NCBI GenBank assembly: GCA_025201865.1
Contig: MU602851.1
Coordinates: forward strand, 1 to 23,653
Source: Ramicandelaber brevisporus
Taxonomy: Eukaryota > Kickxellomycota > Ramicandelaberales > Ramicandelaberaceae
Direction: 5' to 3'
Length of the DNA: 23,653 nucleotides
Below are positions 17,701 to 23,653 of this stretch, in pieces. Made by a program: the position numbers and the translations under genes. Below the pieces are notes generated by a model, which worked only from the letters and a program-made list of their open reading frames with translations, did not search any database and was not told the DNA's origin. Position 1 is the first letter of the stretch. Every line of letters starts with the position of its first letter.

Positions 17701-20700
17701 TTGGTCATTGAGCGAGTTGCGTGAGATTCATCTCCGTCAATTCCGCCTGCGAAAGAGTGCTCTCGAACTGTTCTTTGCCGACCACACCAACTTCTTCTTC
17801 CACTTCCCGGTTGCTCGTGATCGTTTCCGTCTGTACGTCAAGCTCACTTCGCTGTGTCGTTCGTCTAATTTCACAGACACCGGCTCTGGTGGCAGTGGTG
17901 GCAGTGGAAGTGGTGGTGGTGGATTGCTCTATGCTGATATCCGGTCGCCTGTGGAGTTGCTGAAGCGGTCCAGATTGACAGAGCGCTGGCAGCGCGGTGA
18001 ACTGTCCAACTTTGACTATTTAATGGCGCTCAATACCATTGCGGGTCGCTCGTACAATGACCTGTCGCAGTACCCTGTGTTCCCTTGGATTCTCGTTGAT
18101 TATGATTCAGAAGTGCTGGACTTGACGAATCCAGCCACGTTCCGTGACTTGAGCAAGCCAGTTGGCGCATTGAACCCAAACCGCCTTGAGCAGATTATCG
18201 AACGGTACGAGTCATTTGAGGATCCATCTGGCCAAGTGCCCAAGTTCCACTACGGCACGCATTACAGCTCTGCCGCTATTGTAGCTTATTACATGATCCG
18301 TCTCGAGCCATTCACATCTGTCCACATTGCTCTTCAGAGTGGCAGATTTGATCATGCTGACCGTCAGTTCCACTCCATTGGTGACACCTGGCGCTCCTGT
18401 TTACGCAACTCCGGCGACGTCAAGGAACTGACTCCAGAGTTCTTCTACCTGCCTGACTTTTTGCGCAATTTCAGCGGGTTTGACTTGGGCCGCAAGCAGT
18501 CCGGCGAACCTCTTGGTGACATCATTCTTCCGCCATGGGCAAACGGATCTCCAGAGCAGTTTGTGTTCAAGCATCGCCAGGCACTCGAGAGCGACTACGT
18601 GTCTCGCAATCTGCACAAATGGATTGACTTGATCTTTGGATACAAGCAGACTGGCCCAGAAGCAGTGAAAGCTCACAATGTGTTTTATTACTTGACGTAT
18701 GAGAGTGCCGTGGATGTGGTCGACAAGATCAAGGATCCAGCCGAGCGTGCCAGCGTGGAGAGCCAGATTTATCACTTTGGACAAACCCCGACCCAGCTAT
18801 TTAGAAAGCCTCATCCGCAGCGGCGCGTTGTGATGAATCCAACTGGCAGCATCTCGATGGCAGCTACTGGTGAGGGCACTCCTGCTGTTGCAGCAGCTGA
18901 AGATTCACGACCAACAACACCAAGCAGCAACACTGCATTGAGACTATTTGGTGGCTCTACAGGCATCTCTGGCACTGCAACTCCATCTGGCTCTGAGCTG
19001 GTCATTTCACCGCCGCCGTACGATGCACTTGTTAAGGCTGCTGATATTGACGATGGACTGAACATTTACTACATCAACATGTCTGATGCTCCAGTTATAT
19101 TTGTCAGTGCACCTACTCTGTCGTCCATCAAACGACTACTGCCCTCCTCCGGCACGAATGCTCAGCCTGCGCGTGATGGTGGCAGCAATGAACTAGCCAT
19201 CCAGCATCAAGAAGCTCACCAGGTCGTCACAGTAGATTCTCGCGGCACGATCGGTGTCCATCAAATGGTCCTGGCTCGCAGCACCGGCGAGTATGGCTGG
19301 TTCAAATTTAGTGTGGATCCAACCACTGATAGCAGTCTGATCGGTGCACGTCGCAAGGTTCCGACAGCATTGCATGTTGGGTATGATTCTGGCAGTAGTT
19401 CGAAGACCCGATGGGAGGTTGTTAACGCTCTGTTTGCATGCTCGCAGGATGGTCACATTGTGGCAACTGGCGGTCATTATGACGGCAGTGCGGTGGTCTC
19501 ATCTGTTGGTGACTATAATGCCTCAGTGACTACGGCGGCCATAGCTGCAGCTCGTTCTTCAGCACCTGCCAGCCAAATGCCGATATCGACTCCAGTAACA
19601 AGTGGATTCGGCAGTGCATTTGGCAATGCTGTTATCAGCAGTGTTGCGATGGCGTACGCTGCTGGCTCAGCTGCTACTAGCTCGATTGCATCTGGCGTGT
19701 CCAGTGTAACTGGCATTGGATCCGGCTCCCACAGCACATCCATCAAGTTTGATGCTGTGCCTACTGGCGACCCCCTTGTCACAGCAGTAGCGTTGAGCTC
19801 CGATGGACGCATTCTCGTAACCGGTTCTCAATCGGGAGCTGTCCGCATCTTCTCCGTCAACCATTCTTTGGCTAACCAGCATGCTCAACATCCTCATCAA
19901 CAGTGGTCTCGATTGCAGGGTGTCTTGGTTGGTCACGATGACGCTGTCACTTGTGCAGCTGTGAGCACTGAATACGGCATTGCCGTCACGGGTTCTCTCG
20001 ACGGCTCTGCCATCATTTGGTCATTGCGCGACATGACTCTGCTGCACAGGATCAGACCTCCATCGCCTTCGTCATCTGCGAGCACCATCATCAGCAGTGT
20101 CCTGATTACTAAGGATGCCAAGATTGTGCTGGCTGAGCGACCGCATCCAAATACAGCCGTCGTCAAGTTAGGCAAGACTGGAGGATCTACGTTTACAGTC
20201 TATGGTGGTGGTGGCAACGGTGGCAATGGTGGCATGAGCAGCATCATGTCTCCTCTGATGTCACCACTGTCATCACGGCCATCTTCCGCATCTCTGCTGT
20301 CCTTTGCCGAGAGCACGAGCAGCAAGTCCACTGACTCTCTTGCTCACCAAACTATCTCCGTGGCTGCGTCATCCGCAGCAACTGTCAGCTGGCTGCATTC
20401 CTTCTCGATCAATGGCCATCACTTGTGCAAAGTAGAGTTGCATTCATGCGTAGTTAAGCATGTAGTAGCTAGCGCCGATGGTGAACACATTATCTGCGCT
20501 TGTACAAACGGCTCAACATTGGCATCAGGAATTGAGTCAAGTTTAATGTTTTTGGATGCATTGCATCTGATTCCGATCAAGAGATTGGAGATTCCATTAG
20601 AGCCGACTAGCATTGCAGTCAGTGGAGACTTGAACATGATGCTTGTTGGCACAACGGCTGGCAAAGTTATTGTGATTGCCGCTGATCATTTAGAACACAA

Positions 20701-20713
20701 TTCAACTTATTAA
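8717..20713 (+). CDS. Giant neurobeachin/LRBA-type BEACH-WD40 protein, 3998 aa
   Basis: BEACH proteins are large scaffolds in vesicle traffic, autophagy and membrane fusion (yeast Bph1, animal neurobeachin, LRBA, LYST). Order here: an alpha-solenoid-like N-terminus; a ConA-like lectin fold at about 1476-1675 (GVSLMFWFNPD, DDGWHSIAF, VWLNGIEV); an armadillo-like part including GGMSALLPLLSHLD near 1770, like the neurobeachin DUF4704 region; a PH-BEACH domain at about 2915-3050 (VPGRLDVTSTQLFF, SALELFFADHTNFFF); a BEACH domain at about 3077-3365 with family hallmarks (TFRDLSKPVGALNP, FDHADRQFHSIGDTW, FFYLPDFL, PPWANGSPEQF, IDLIFGYKQ); and WD40 repeats from about 3565 to the end. There is no FYVE domain, which argues against the ALFY type. 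Ala/Ser-rich inserts interrupt the propeller. No intron is visible in 12 kb. The start ATG has C at -3, a weak context, but no better start is evident. Confidence 0.93.
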   Translation: MFRRAADWARTSIANVGTATATAAASRSSAAQTHPHGSSLQDDVALTAAHFPSPESHALFYSLPSSGSSVPGYDQRLREFVTSDAGWLMYARYFNAFNGALGGSMSFVCDVNAGPALLYLPVPRSDVHPSPPPTNVVILAVRVLDVLSEQYQQTLGMSPPVPSLSHSDEDGSETTESSATTTATTATTATTATSNEDDEDVDSIESRMLVVLEHVEILARDNVARRVFIENGLMNTLQKLFFHMENAYVMTSELSAAILASSSGRVSVRFERPHSAVEKCMMTILDIMLRLVDPDNSWRIHLQSWTLPTIANSPTASPNIPSTRIGSVTMADAALVSPLSFAARQSSSQSTTVTDSNALTSERGWSSSTLVHFVESALHLLRYLSIRCGTDNYCAVIADYRLSFMCLHIAGASVFTRSITSHAVIKLNMLRTLVDALSSHSSFQCASVSATSTAAAASAAASGSATAELELRLGLSILRVFYLPFLVDSALILAPEILAAYRTSLTEFVLAISRRFPSSSTVSDAELCLGLSDFPLLTRADSDLSDMAAAIADITSPLPADNSKDASSVALQRLEDVYATRRDLIATWRPPPRDNAVAQSSMGRVGIIAPLDSVEPSSFTLESVSTNSDTDGSGRSQRSTAVTLIYKTIHSSAVISIAANSRSHPPHSSAQQKPQQLPTQSRSPSFDVLAAGFSGVGGGVGSIPSTLTSPVMSPVLSPASPQSLATGLSAQTEQGLSSPPLLPSRRSLQSASASQPPPPIWQLTIRSLPFVTSPSTSPAIPVDDSDSDSDSDSDSDSNSGSLVKLCGISVLLSVLDPPSSTSAAAANVAQRIQLLALATVNDTQLWNRIVNDDFIAQSDSLLQLHAVSWFLSASMRNPAVPLHTPAAKLLSLLHTVTTELSAALPTPAHDSAVIPTSVSNKAIRACESLWLITRSLLIAVLDHDRRWPVLDALMDLHCLDKLVPILSALYPVLSSHLAVDSAFYMVLSLFDALLTSSTTVAYEAGCHSGFASSVTQMLQSNNILVVGAAVRYASSIIETLVSKCLESSSAQKQQQQQQQQTKQLSPNDTALRSWCQMLITAVVKRRSQNAAEFSAVGHILSGIQQLLLLASSQSAQRRLQREFVTLGGFDASKRVLRLICRAVSTPQSPSLEQLTLLYSQVVGVVSSMCLKNSAAQATFAKRFDGSNEIFTTVSTLATLQKTQSPPTPTSAVSVNNSGLQNTSSAAIRQLLADTIFSFVTFDMQHLGKIQKLLERAAVSKQALRSLQLPLPEVSPDGSIGNPRSLESLTSLLFTGGDDIPLELRSRLLELIWQVLSNRMNDVDLWYFSLSSVPSALLRLLIDSCDNSNSNNNNSNTNIVNLKTLNTAADIVAKTLSFSTNTRNLKCILSTIAAAPMSSAVISSSTAASLWTPQSSTSGTSPDLPAKSVDISRYKVLGKLLVALSESNGPASHFHFSSDESNMQVRRTSTARIMENGVSLMFWFNPDQSKPKQRAKNAPTWRALCHISSDTGSSLTIGINSSTNCLEARFVQPGKPAVDTVVLSKSMQVSTDDGWHSIAFTFSPQRRGRRTGGSMWSGFSQTNFSVWLNGIEVHKSNRPFDEMFGISNQSNSAAAASASASAAAVNTTSITDSNVDIALGAVTDSAVSFRGRLSTVYVADAVSLKPSHIEAFHRLGYTVNSTLFRHEDVHSVLSSSSSSSSSSSDESALSLFDGSLYDGLLHVFDPRCTRSRICNDLCPASLPSSTDVNYAILHEVGTPSSAATIYEALVAVGGMSALLPLLSHLDIFASSGSSDGSNSALAVFLQQVVEGLLCGHSSVQLRSDAESTAFIPTLALLLTTAVDARFIGVSTLHAIQVLHASLTRIGASSLAASAEQHLLYNFALWRRTSVDAQQIIVDQLCGSELANNVSGYGLPFALDTMATFYMQSALQLQPIESASQPGLSAVVSSRLPVDAPELPSGVLLSIRQSWLGLIEKLLKLSPTKANAEAILRTVAARSRSSSASSPSIDHATDLLNALVRSLADELHPSAQSSSSSSSGSQLALSQALLDARVAEHLPLIVDSSSSVPLVAAGLSLLALLHSLSFRRSATPRLSLVRRAIKLDNTDVNNTLVVLRTRRDRLNETLYLPLIALALDANPLSVVQQLFTEQTPLRLRSAKAAAFELRCPAAIASIIELLAKPATGDPMRLRVLSDLITLFGTADHQRAAQLHRLSDTSNWTYALMQLVPVASSDADEAERNSPQESMQVARLALELLSLLLVSLPFSPDSSSNQQTRVLNLLDAAWDCERSDCRSLAERLLMNTIATCRTHLAASDASMSGEHHGHDSDLTSVTNVNKARMTNLLALCSVAEDAVLYLTERDSLVTTRRGDLLKAAQQSAASDAGLAGLLGPVASGVVGSLFSLFESNIIGTPATTSNNNSGETALNPGHNNPWDISPLVMKELLNLLESLADPSRRELMNAVAAAQAAHAQRQLQLQQRQGLDEQQRQQAANETPIPSRTLCMLQFKVFLMALHSSQPRAVQAGASALMQLLERHPYVPGRDAPNQQQPPQQHLHRPVTTAAPTSSMTVPGDASLSPSSSSSSPDGFFCVDPQCNLVSSMMLILIGYIHEIYQLHILQASDVTSTSDDDTSSAARAVSGLYMYIIHKYRAMISAVTQPEFNPSTLVTSLGLSWRVIATGDAAFHKFVSSSEWQQSFYTRHCTPVLRIFEQSETALAETRVAGFGRRLKDQMVAKRCTELTTVRRANDVAVTATDLAVVCCAEEKRRVADSERDVGHSKMKLAKTWRNVTLAELTDDERGSGAWSHAVTETDATPQQSPKQWMLDSWENSSRMRLRLRQNPHPTMHESAVDRRDRSSRPVKPLTPAPAATASPVSAAEDLPTLTLSDSYEQVEADEDWSLITAEEAGSAAVAAANSGNVLLSIQCEMVILLECVPGRLDVTSTQLFFIPASRDTPTATSTTSSAEFDSLSVSDAAERSSSDQEVRLLLLDYEAYRERSWSLSELREIHLRQFRLRKSALELFFADHTNFFFHFPVARDRFRLYVKLTSLCRSSNFTDTGSGGSGGSGSGGGGLLYADIRSPVELLKRSRLTERWQRGELSNFDYLMALNTIAGRSYNDLSQYPVFPWILVDYDSEVLDLTNPATFRDLSKPVGALNPNRLEQIIERYESFEDPSGQVPKFHYGTHYSSAAIVAYYMIRLEPFTSVHIALQSGRFDHADRQFHSIGDTWRSCLRNSGDVKELTPEFFYLPDFLRNFSGFDLGRKQSGEPLGDIILPPWANGSPEQFVFKHRQALESDYVSRNLHKWIDLIFGYKQTGPEAVKAHNVFYYLTYESAVDVVDKIKDPAERASVESQIYHFGQTPTQLFRKPHPQRRVVMNPTGSISMAATGEGTPAVAAAEDSRPTTPSSNTALRLFGGSTGISGTATPSGSELVISPPPYDALVKAADIDDGLNIYYINMSDAPVIFVSAPTLSSIKRLLPSSGTNAQPARDGGSNELAIQHQEAHQVVTVDSRGTIGVHQMVLARSTGEYGWFKFSVDPTTDSSLIGARRKVPTALHVGYDSGSSSKTRWEVVNALFACSQDGHIVATGGHYDGSAVVSSVGDYNASVTTAAIAAARSSAPASQMPISTPVTSGFGSAFGNAVISSVAMAYAAGSAATSSIASGVSSVTGIGSGSHSTSIKFDAVPTGDPLVTAVALSSDGRILVTGSQSGAVRIFSVNHSLANQHAQHPHQQWSRLQGVLVGHDDAVTCAAVSTEYGIAVTGSLDGSAIIWSLRDMTLLHRIRPPSPSSSASTIISSVLITKDAKIVLAERPHPNTAVVKLGKTGGSTFTVYGGGGNGGNGGMSSIMSPLMSPLSSRPSSASLLSFAESTSSKSTDSLAHQTISVAASSAATVSWLHSFSINGHHLCKVELHSCVVKHVVASADGEHIICACTNGSTLASGIESSLMFLDALHLIPIKRLEIPLEPTSIAVSGDLNMMLVGTTAGKVIVIAADHLEHNSTY
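9251..9292 (+). repeat. In-frame GCCACTACT minisatellite (Ala-Thr-Thr)
   Basis: Four GCC-ACT-ACT units, with an extra ACC after the first, encode a Thr/Ala stretch from residue 179. It leads into an acidic segment, EDDEDVDS. Confidence 0.8.
11066..11107 (+). repeat. In-frame GATTCT hexanucleotide repeat (Asp-Ser)n
   Basis: Seven Asp-Ser dipeptides come from GATTCT/GATTCC/GATTCA units near residue 784. The acidic Ser-Asp tract is a candidate CK2 substrate and likely length-polymorphic. Confidence 0.85.
11873..11896 (+). repeat. CAG/CAA repeat (eight Gln)
   Basis: Eight consecutive Gln codons (residues 1053-1060), seven of them CAG, lie inside the solenoid region and are probably a disordered loop. 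Confidence 0.85.
12752..12787 (+). repeat. AAC/AGT-rich Asn-Ser tract
   Basis: A run of Asn, Ser and Thr codons starting near residue 1346 separates two helical stretches of the BEACH protein. Confidence 0.75.
13793..13825 (+). repeat. TCN repeat (eleven Ser)
   Basis: Eleven Ser codons, alternating TCT with TCA or TCC (residues 1693-1703), lie just after the ConA-like domain. Confidence 0.85.
17882..17923 (+). repeat. Gly/Ser tract between PH-BEACH and BEACH domains
   Basis: Fourteen codons of Gly and Ser only (residues 3056-3069) use GGT, GGC, GGA, AGT and TCT. They form a natural flexible linker exactly at the PH-BEACH to BEACH junction. Confidence 0.85.
20204..20233 (+). repeat. Gly/Asn tract in the WD40 region
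   Basis: Ten codons of Gly and Asn start near residue 3830. A Ser/Pro-rich segment with repeated MSP motifs follows, inserted within the C-terminal propeller. Confidence 0.8.
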
Positions 20714-20771
20714 CCTTTCTTACTTTAAACTATACATATACACCTGTTCCCAGGCAAATTAGATTAGGTGA

Positions 20772-20837
20772 ATGTGTTGCCGCAGCAACTGCAGAGCTGA
20801 GCGAATGCAGGCATGCAGAATGTACTGGATTCGGTAG
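20772..20837 (+). promoter_or_regulatory. Short Cys-containing ORF overlapping the next start
   Basis: This is a 21-codon frame (four Cys, TAG at 20835-20837) whose ATG precedes and overlaps the ATG at 20813 in another frame. If transcribed with it, it would act as an inhibitory uORF. Chance cannot be excluded. Confidence 0.2.
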
Positions 20838-21136
20838 CGTATTGGATGAAACACATTGAGTTCCGTGATGAAGTTCCAGATGGAGATATAGAGGCAGTGA
20901 TTGAATACAACAAACGGAATAAATACGAGGGCATATTCTCGTACAGCCTGATCAAAAACAACAAGCTGCAGGTGTGGAATATGACATCGCAGCACTGTGA
21001 CGGAACCGGCAGTATCGGCAACAGCACGAGTGTTAGTCAAATGTTCGAGCCAAGCAGATGGTTTGACACCACACTTGAATCCGAAGTTGTGGAAGCAGAG
21101 ACAGCCTTGCTGCGATCAATGCGACTTGCTCAGTAG
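20813..21136 (+). CDS. Possible small protein of unknown function, 107 aa
   Basis: I do not recognise this protein. The frame begins 99 bp after the BEACH stop, with an in-frame TGA at 20798-20800 just upstream, so the ATG at 20813 is the only start unless it is spliced. The product has ordinary composition: aromatic/charged stretches (WMKHIEFRDEVPDGD, NKRNKYEGIFSYSL), a middle Gly/Ser/Thr part, and a C-terminal amphipathic segment rich in Glu and Leu. There is no signal peptide or membrane helix. A pyrimidine tract ending TTCCCAG at 20753 resembles a 3' splice site, but this frame is closed between there and the ATG. It could be a small compact gene, a terminal exon or a decayed remnant. Overlapping minus-strand frames are less protein-like. 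Confidence 0.45.
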   Translation: MQNVLDSVAYWMKHIEFRDEVPDGDIEAVIEYNKRNKYEGIFSYSLIKNNKLQVWNMTSQHCDGTGSIGNSTSVSQMFEPSRWFDTTLESEVVEAETALLRSMRLAQ

Positions 21137-21431
21137 GTTAGCCTTTTAAAAGAACAATAATAGTGTAACTTGAACAACCAGTTTATTATAAATGATTGAA
21201 TGTGGATAGAGCTCCGTTACTATTCTTCAAGTACTGCCTGCGTCGGAAACTACTAATGATTTGCAATATAATTAGCATCATAACTTGACTCTCAACATAC
21301 ACAAACACTCCAGTTTTGACAGATTGGATCGAGTTGGCAGCTAAATGAGATGAGATGCACATGAATCGAATGCATTTGAATCAGGATATTTAAAAAGAAG
21401 GGAGGAGTGTAATTATGCAATGTGTTTATGC
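21137..21431. other. Convergent intergenic spacer
   Basis: This AT-rich spacer lies between the possible small gene and the F-box gene. TTTATT at 21182-21187 reads AATAAA on the minus strand and could be the F-box gene's poly(A) signal, about 250 bp past its stop. Nothing else is evident. Confidence 0.45.
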
Positions 21432-23117
21432 TTAGTTCCTAACTTCAATGTTTGGAAAACGCTCTTTGATCGCAGAAACGGTCTCATCTGTATACCCAAA
21501 CATATTCATTGACGTGAGTTGAGACATGACTGCCACAAATGTAGCAATCAATTCACATGACCCAAACGGAACTTCCGCCCCAAGCTTGAGGATATTGAGA
21601 ATTGTCACTGAGCATGGATAGCGACCATCCACATCACCACCGTCAGTGTCGTTATTGTGCGCAGTCTTGTCTTCGTGAACTTGTTTCAGTATATCAATAG
21701 CTGCAGATTCATTTTCAACTGCACAGTTAGAAAAATGAGCATACGCTAACTTGGGCAGCATCGTCATCAGCTTCAGTATTTGTGTAGTGATCGTTGCAGA
21801 CTCAATGGCTAGACTCTGCAATTCCGAAGATCTGATTCTCTCCCAGTTATTGTCATCAATCCACTGACTATCCAGTTTTACATTATCAGTGCATCTCAAT
21901 GACAGGTACGGGAGCTTCGGAAACTGCTCGAGTACACGTTCGATGAGAAAGGCACCCGATTCGTCAGCCATTCCACGTCCAATATCTATAGTGATTGAGG
22001 TGAGCTGAGGGTTATACAAGAATGCAGCATCAACAGAACTCGAATTGAGAGCACCGTGTAAACCCATTTCTGTAACACTTGGCCAATGCTGGCCCAGTAT
22101 CTTCTGCAGTGCTGCATCTCCATTCCCATCTGCGTGATTTGTGCAAGCACGTACCGATACACTCAATAATTGAAGCTGCGGAAAGTTGACTGGAGTGATA
22201 TCTCCGTAGTTGTATACATTGGAAGATGCACAGCATACTGTTAACTGGACACCTGTGAGCAAAGGGAATATCGGCTGGGTGCTAGAGACCCCATCCATGC
22301 CAAAGAATCTCTTGTTATGCTCGTCAAAACAGAGAATGCCATCGTTATATATTCCTCCATGTGGCAAGCTAACAAGATATGGACAAAGAGCAGCGAACTG
22401 TGCAGGTGTTGGGCTAATGCCTGTCCAAAGGCTCGTGTTAACACGCAAGCTCTCAAGAGAAAGCACAGCCACCGTGTCTACGAAGCGATGGACAGCAACC
22501 CACGGCTCACTGTGATTGTCATCGGAGAACCAGAGTTCGATTTGACGGACTGGCTGTTTGGTATGGTCCTTGTTTCGAGCAATCAGCAGAGCAGCCAAAG
22601 CCTCCAGATCGAATGGAGACTGATTATCAGTTAAACATAGCCCAGCCACACGCAGACCATGGAACCCAGAGATTGCATCAAATGTCAATTGCTTCTGCTC
22701 GATGCTCATGTTTTCATAGATAGATGTCCGGAGCACAGTCGTGTTTGGGAACAGCTCGAGCCAGTTGTGGAGATCGAGTGCCTCATAAGGACTCACTGAG
22801 ATATCAATCTTGCGGACAAGGCGGCCATATCGAGCGTATGCCTGGGAGCGAGTTGGTTCGGCAACATCAATAGCTTTGCGACTTAGCACACGCCACACGC
22901 TGCGAGCAAACACATCGTGGAACGCACTTGACACGGTCAGTACTCGAACACCTTCTTTGCCCTCAAAGTACAGCGCCAGGCACTCAAGCAAGTCGGTAGG
23001 CAGGTCGAGAAGGCGGAAGTGGCTGCGGCTGCCAGGAGTACCAGCCAGCGCTCCCTCAAGCAGCTCGGGCAGATGGACGGCCAGATCGCGCGAACCAGTG
23101 GACTTTGGAGTGTGCAT
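21432..23117 (-). CDS. F-box protein with degenerate leucine-rich repeats
   Basis: The F-box lies near the N-terminus (LLDLPTDLLECLALYFEGKEG, then VRVLTVSSAFHDVFARSVW), so this is probably an SCF ubiquitin-ligase receptor binding Skp1. About 480 residues with recurrent leucine-rich-like segments follow (LPKLAYAHFSNC, FPQLQLLSVSV, FPKLPYLSLRC), the presumed substrate-binding part. The ATG at 23117 gives 561 residues. The frame stays open upstream to 23198, where the first codon is TTG and no ATG occurs before a stop, yet the extra residues (LTPQATLFVRLLRDLFE) look like a real amphipathic helix. A pyrimidine tract ending CTCTGAG at 23169 could be a 3' splice site, so an upstream coding exon is possible. 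The last 65 residues match the fragment at the left edge. The substrate is unknown. Confidence 0.85.
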   Translation of the reverse strand: MHTPKSTGSRDLAVHLPELLEGALAGTPGSRSHFRLLDLPTDLLECLALYFEGKEGVRVLTVSSAFHDVFARSVWRVLSRKAIDVAEPTRSQAYARYGRLVRKIDISVSPYEALDLHNWLELFPNTTVLRTSIYENMSIEQKQLTFDAISGFHGLRVAGLCLTDNQSPFDLEALAALLIARNKDHTKQPVRQIELWFSDDNHSEPWVAVHRFVDTVAVLSLESLRVNTSLWTGISPTPAQFAALCPYLVSLPHGGIYNDGILCFDEHNKRFFGMDGVSSTQPIFPLLTGVQLTVCCASSNVYNYGDITPVNFPQLQLLSVSVRACTNHADGNGDAALQKILGQHWPSVTEMGLHGALNSSSVDAAFLYNPQLTSITIDIGRGMADESGAFLIERVLEQFPKLPYLSLRCTDNVKLDSQWIDDNNWERIRSSELQSLAIESATITTQILKLMTMLPKLAYAHFSNCAVENESAAIDILKQVHEDKTAHNNDTDGGDVDGRYPCSVTILNILKLGAEVPFGSCELIATFVAVMSQLTSMNMFGYTDETVSAIKERFPNIEVRN

Positions 23118-23653
23118 CTCGAATAAGTCTCGTAAAAGGCGAACAAAAAGTGTGGCTTGTGGAGTCAACTCAGAGGAGAGAGAGAGAACATCACACAAGA
23201 GAATTTGTCAATAACATCAACTCTCAAAGGCGTTCTTTGAGGAAAGTCGTTGTACTATAAAACATGTCATGATACTTGCCGCGTGGATTCATTTCTTGAG
23301 ATTGCTTGATAACCAACTCGGTAAGTGTCGCCAAGGTATGGAATATGTGCAAGTTGGTATCATCAAAGCGGTATCTCGAGAAGAGCAGTGCGATTCGACT
23401 TCATCTTACGCAGTGAGAAATGAACAGAATACAGTGCGAGAACTGTGCTTCCTTTCTGGTCTCATTTTAATAATGGTGGCCGTCCTCAACCCTTGCTGAA
23501 TGTTGTGGATTGCTCTTCTCGACTTAACCACGATACAAATAATAGAGAATAGTCCTGTGAGAGACGATTGCGGTGGCGATGATACATACAGTCACCTCGT
23601 TTTGTAGCAAACAAAACAAACGCGAATGAAATAGACTCAAATCGACCTGTCAA
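23118..23653 (-). promoter_or_regulatory. Upstream region of the F-box gene
   Basis: This probably holds the 5' leader, a possible intron and the promoter. A TTGAC branch-like sequence precedes the pyrimidine tract and CTCTGAG acceptor at 23169. Donor-like GTAAGA (about 23410) and GTATGT (about 23587) occur on the minus strand. None of the short upstream ATG frames joins convincingly in phase. A plus-strand frame at 23269-23499 with GTAAGTG at 23320 is not convincing as a gene. Confidence 0.4.
23589..23653 (-). promoter_or_regulatory. Upstream element shared with the zinc-finger gene (copy B)
   Basis: Read towards the F-box gene, it starts TTGACAGGTC, has an ATTCGCGTTTGTTTTG core, and ends GAGGTGACTG. 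The blocks match copy A at 3677-3742 in order and orientation. It reaches the window edge, so its full extent is unknown. It is about 470 bp from the ATG at 23117, against about 110 bp for copy A, which would fit an intron in the F-box leader. Confidence 0.55.

Noticed and set aside
23269-23499. 76-codon plus-strand frame with a GTAAGTG donor-like site
   Set aside because: It has no family match. The TATAAA-like sequence lies too close to the ATG, and the region is better explained as F-box gene upstream sequence.

Overview
The window looks like a gene-dense nuclear region of a fungus. Long intronless reading frames lie on both strands. They encode a neurobeachin-type BEACH protein, an FSH1-type serine hydrolase, a threonine aldolase, F-box proteins and a protein with C2H2 plus OrsD-like zinc-binding modules; the OrsD-like module is, as far as I know, mainly fungal. 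The mix of F-box paralogues and Ala/Ser-rich low-complexity proteins would suit an early-diverging lineage such as Kickxellomycotina, but that is a guess from style. I see no prokaryotic operons, rRNA, tRNA, CRISPR array or intact mobile element.

Layout, left to right. (1) 1-198 (+): 3' end of an F-box/LRR-like gene cut by the window edge. (2) 577-3567 (-): a 996-residue protein made of three tandem ~300-residue units, each with two C2H2 fingers and an OrsD-like module. It has an acidic N-terminus with four SUMO-consensus sites and a duplicated acidic tail. (3) 3568-4657: a 1.1 kb divergent promoter region. (4) 4658-5953 (+): an unrecognised three-TM membrane protein with a Cys-rich, probably luminal domain. 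(5) 6281-7561 (+): a PLP-dependent L-threonine aldolase with an apparent mitochondrial presequence and a second, internal start. (6) 7652-8467 (-): an FSH1-family serine hydrolase, convergent with the aldolase. (7) 8717-20713 (+): a 3998-residue BEACH/WD40 protein in one uninterrupted frame of about 12 kb, divergent from the hydrolase across a 249 bp pyrimidine-rich spacer. (8) 20813-21136 (+): a possible 107-residue protein of unknown function. (9) 21432-23117 (-): a full F-box protein whose C-terminus aligns without gaps to the fragment at the left edge. Its true 5' end is unclear.

The genes do not form an obvious pathway. The housekeeping-like block (aldolase, hydrolase, BEACH) is flanked by apparently faster-evolving families (F-box, multi-zinc protein), which are AT-richer in the rows I sampled. 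The zinc-protein and right-hand F-box genes share a ~65 bp upstream element in the same orientation, which suggests related promoters. The most unusual items are the triplicated 12-zinc protein, this shared element, the two-start threonine aldolase, and the very long intronless BEACH gene with a natural Gly/Ser linker and in-frame microsatellites.
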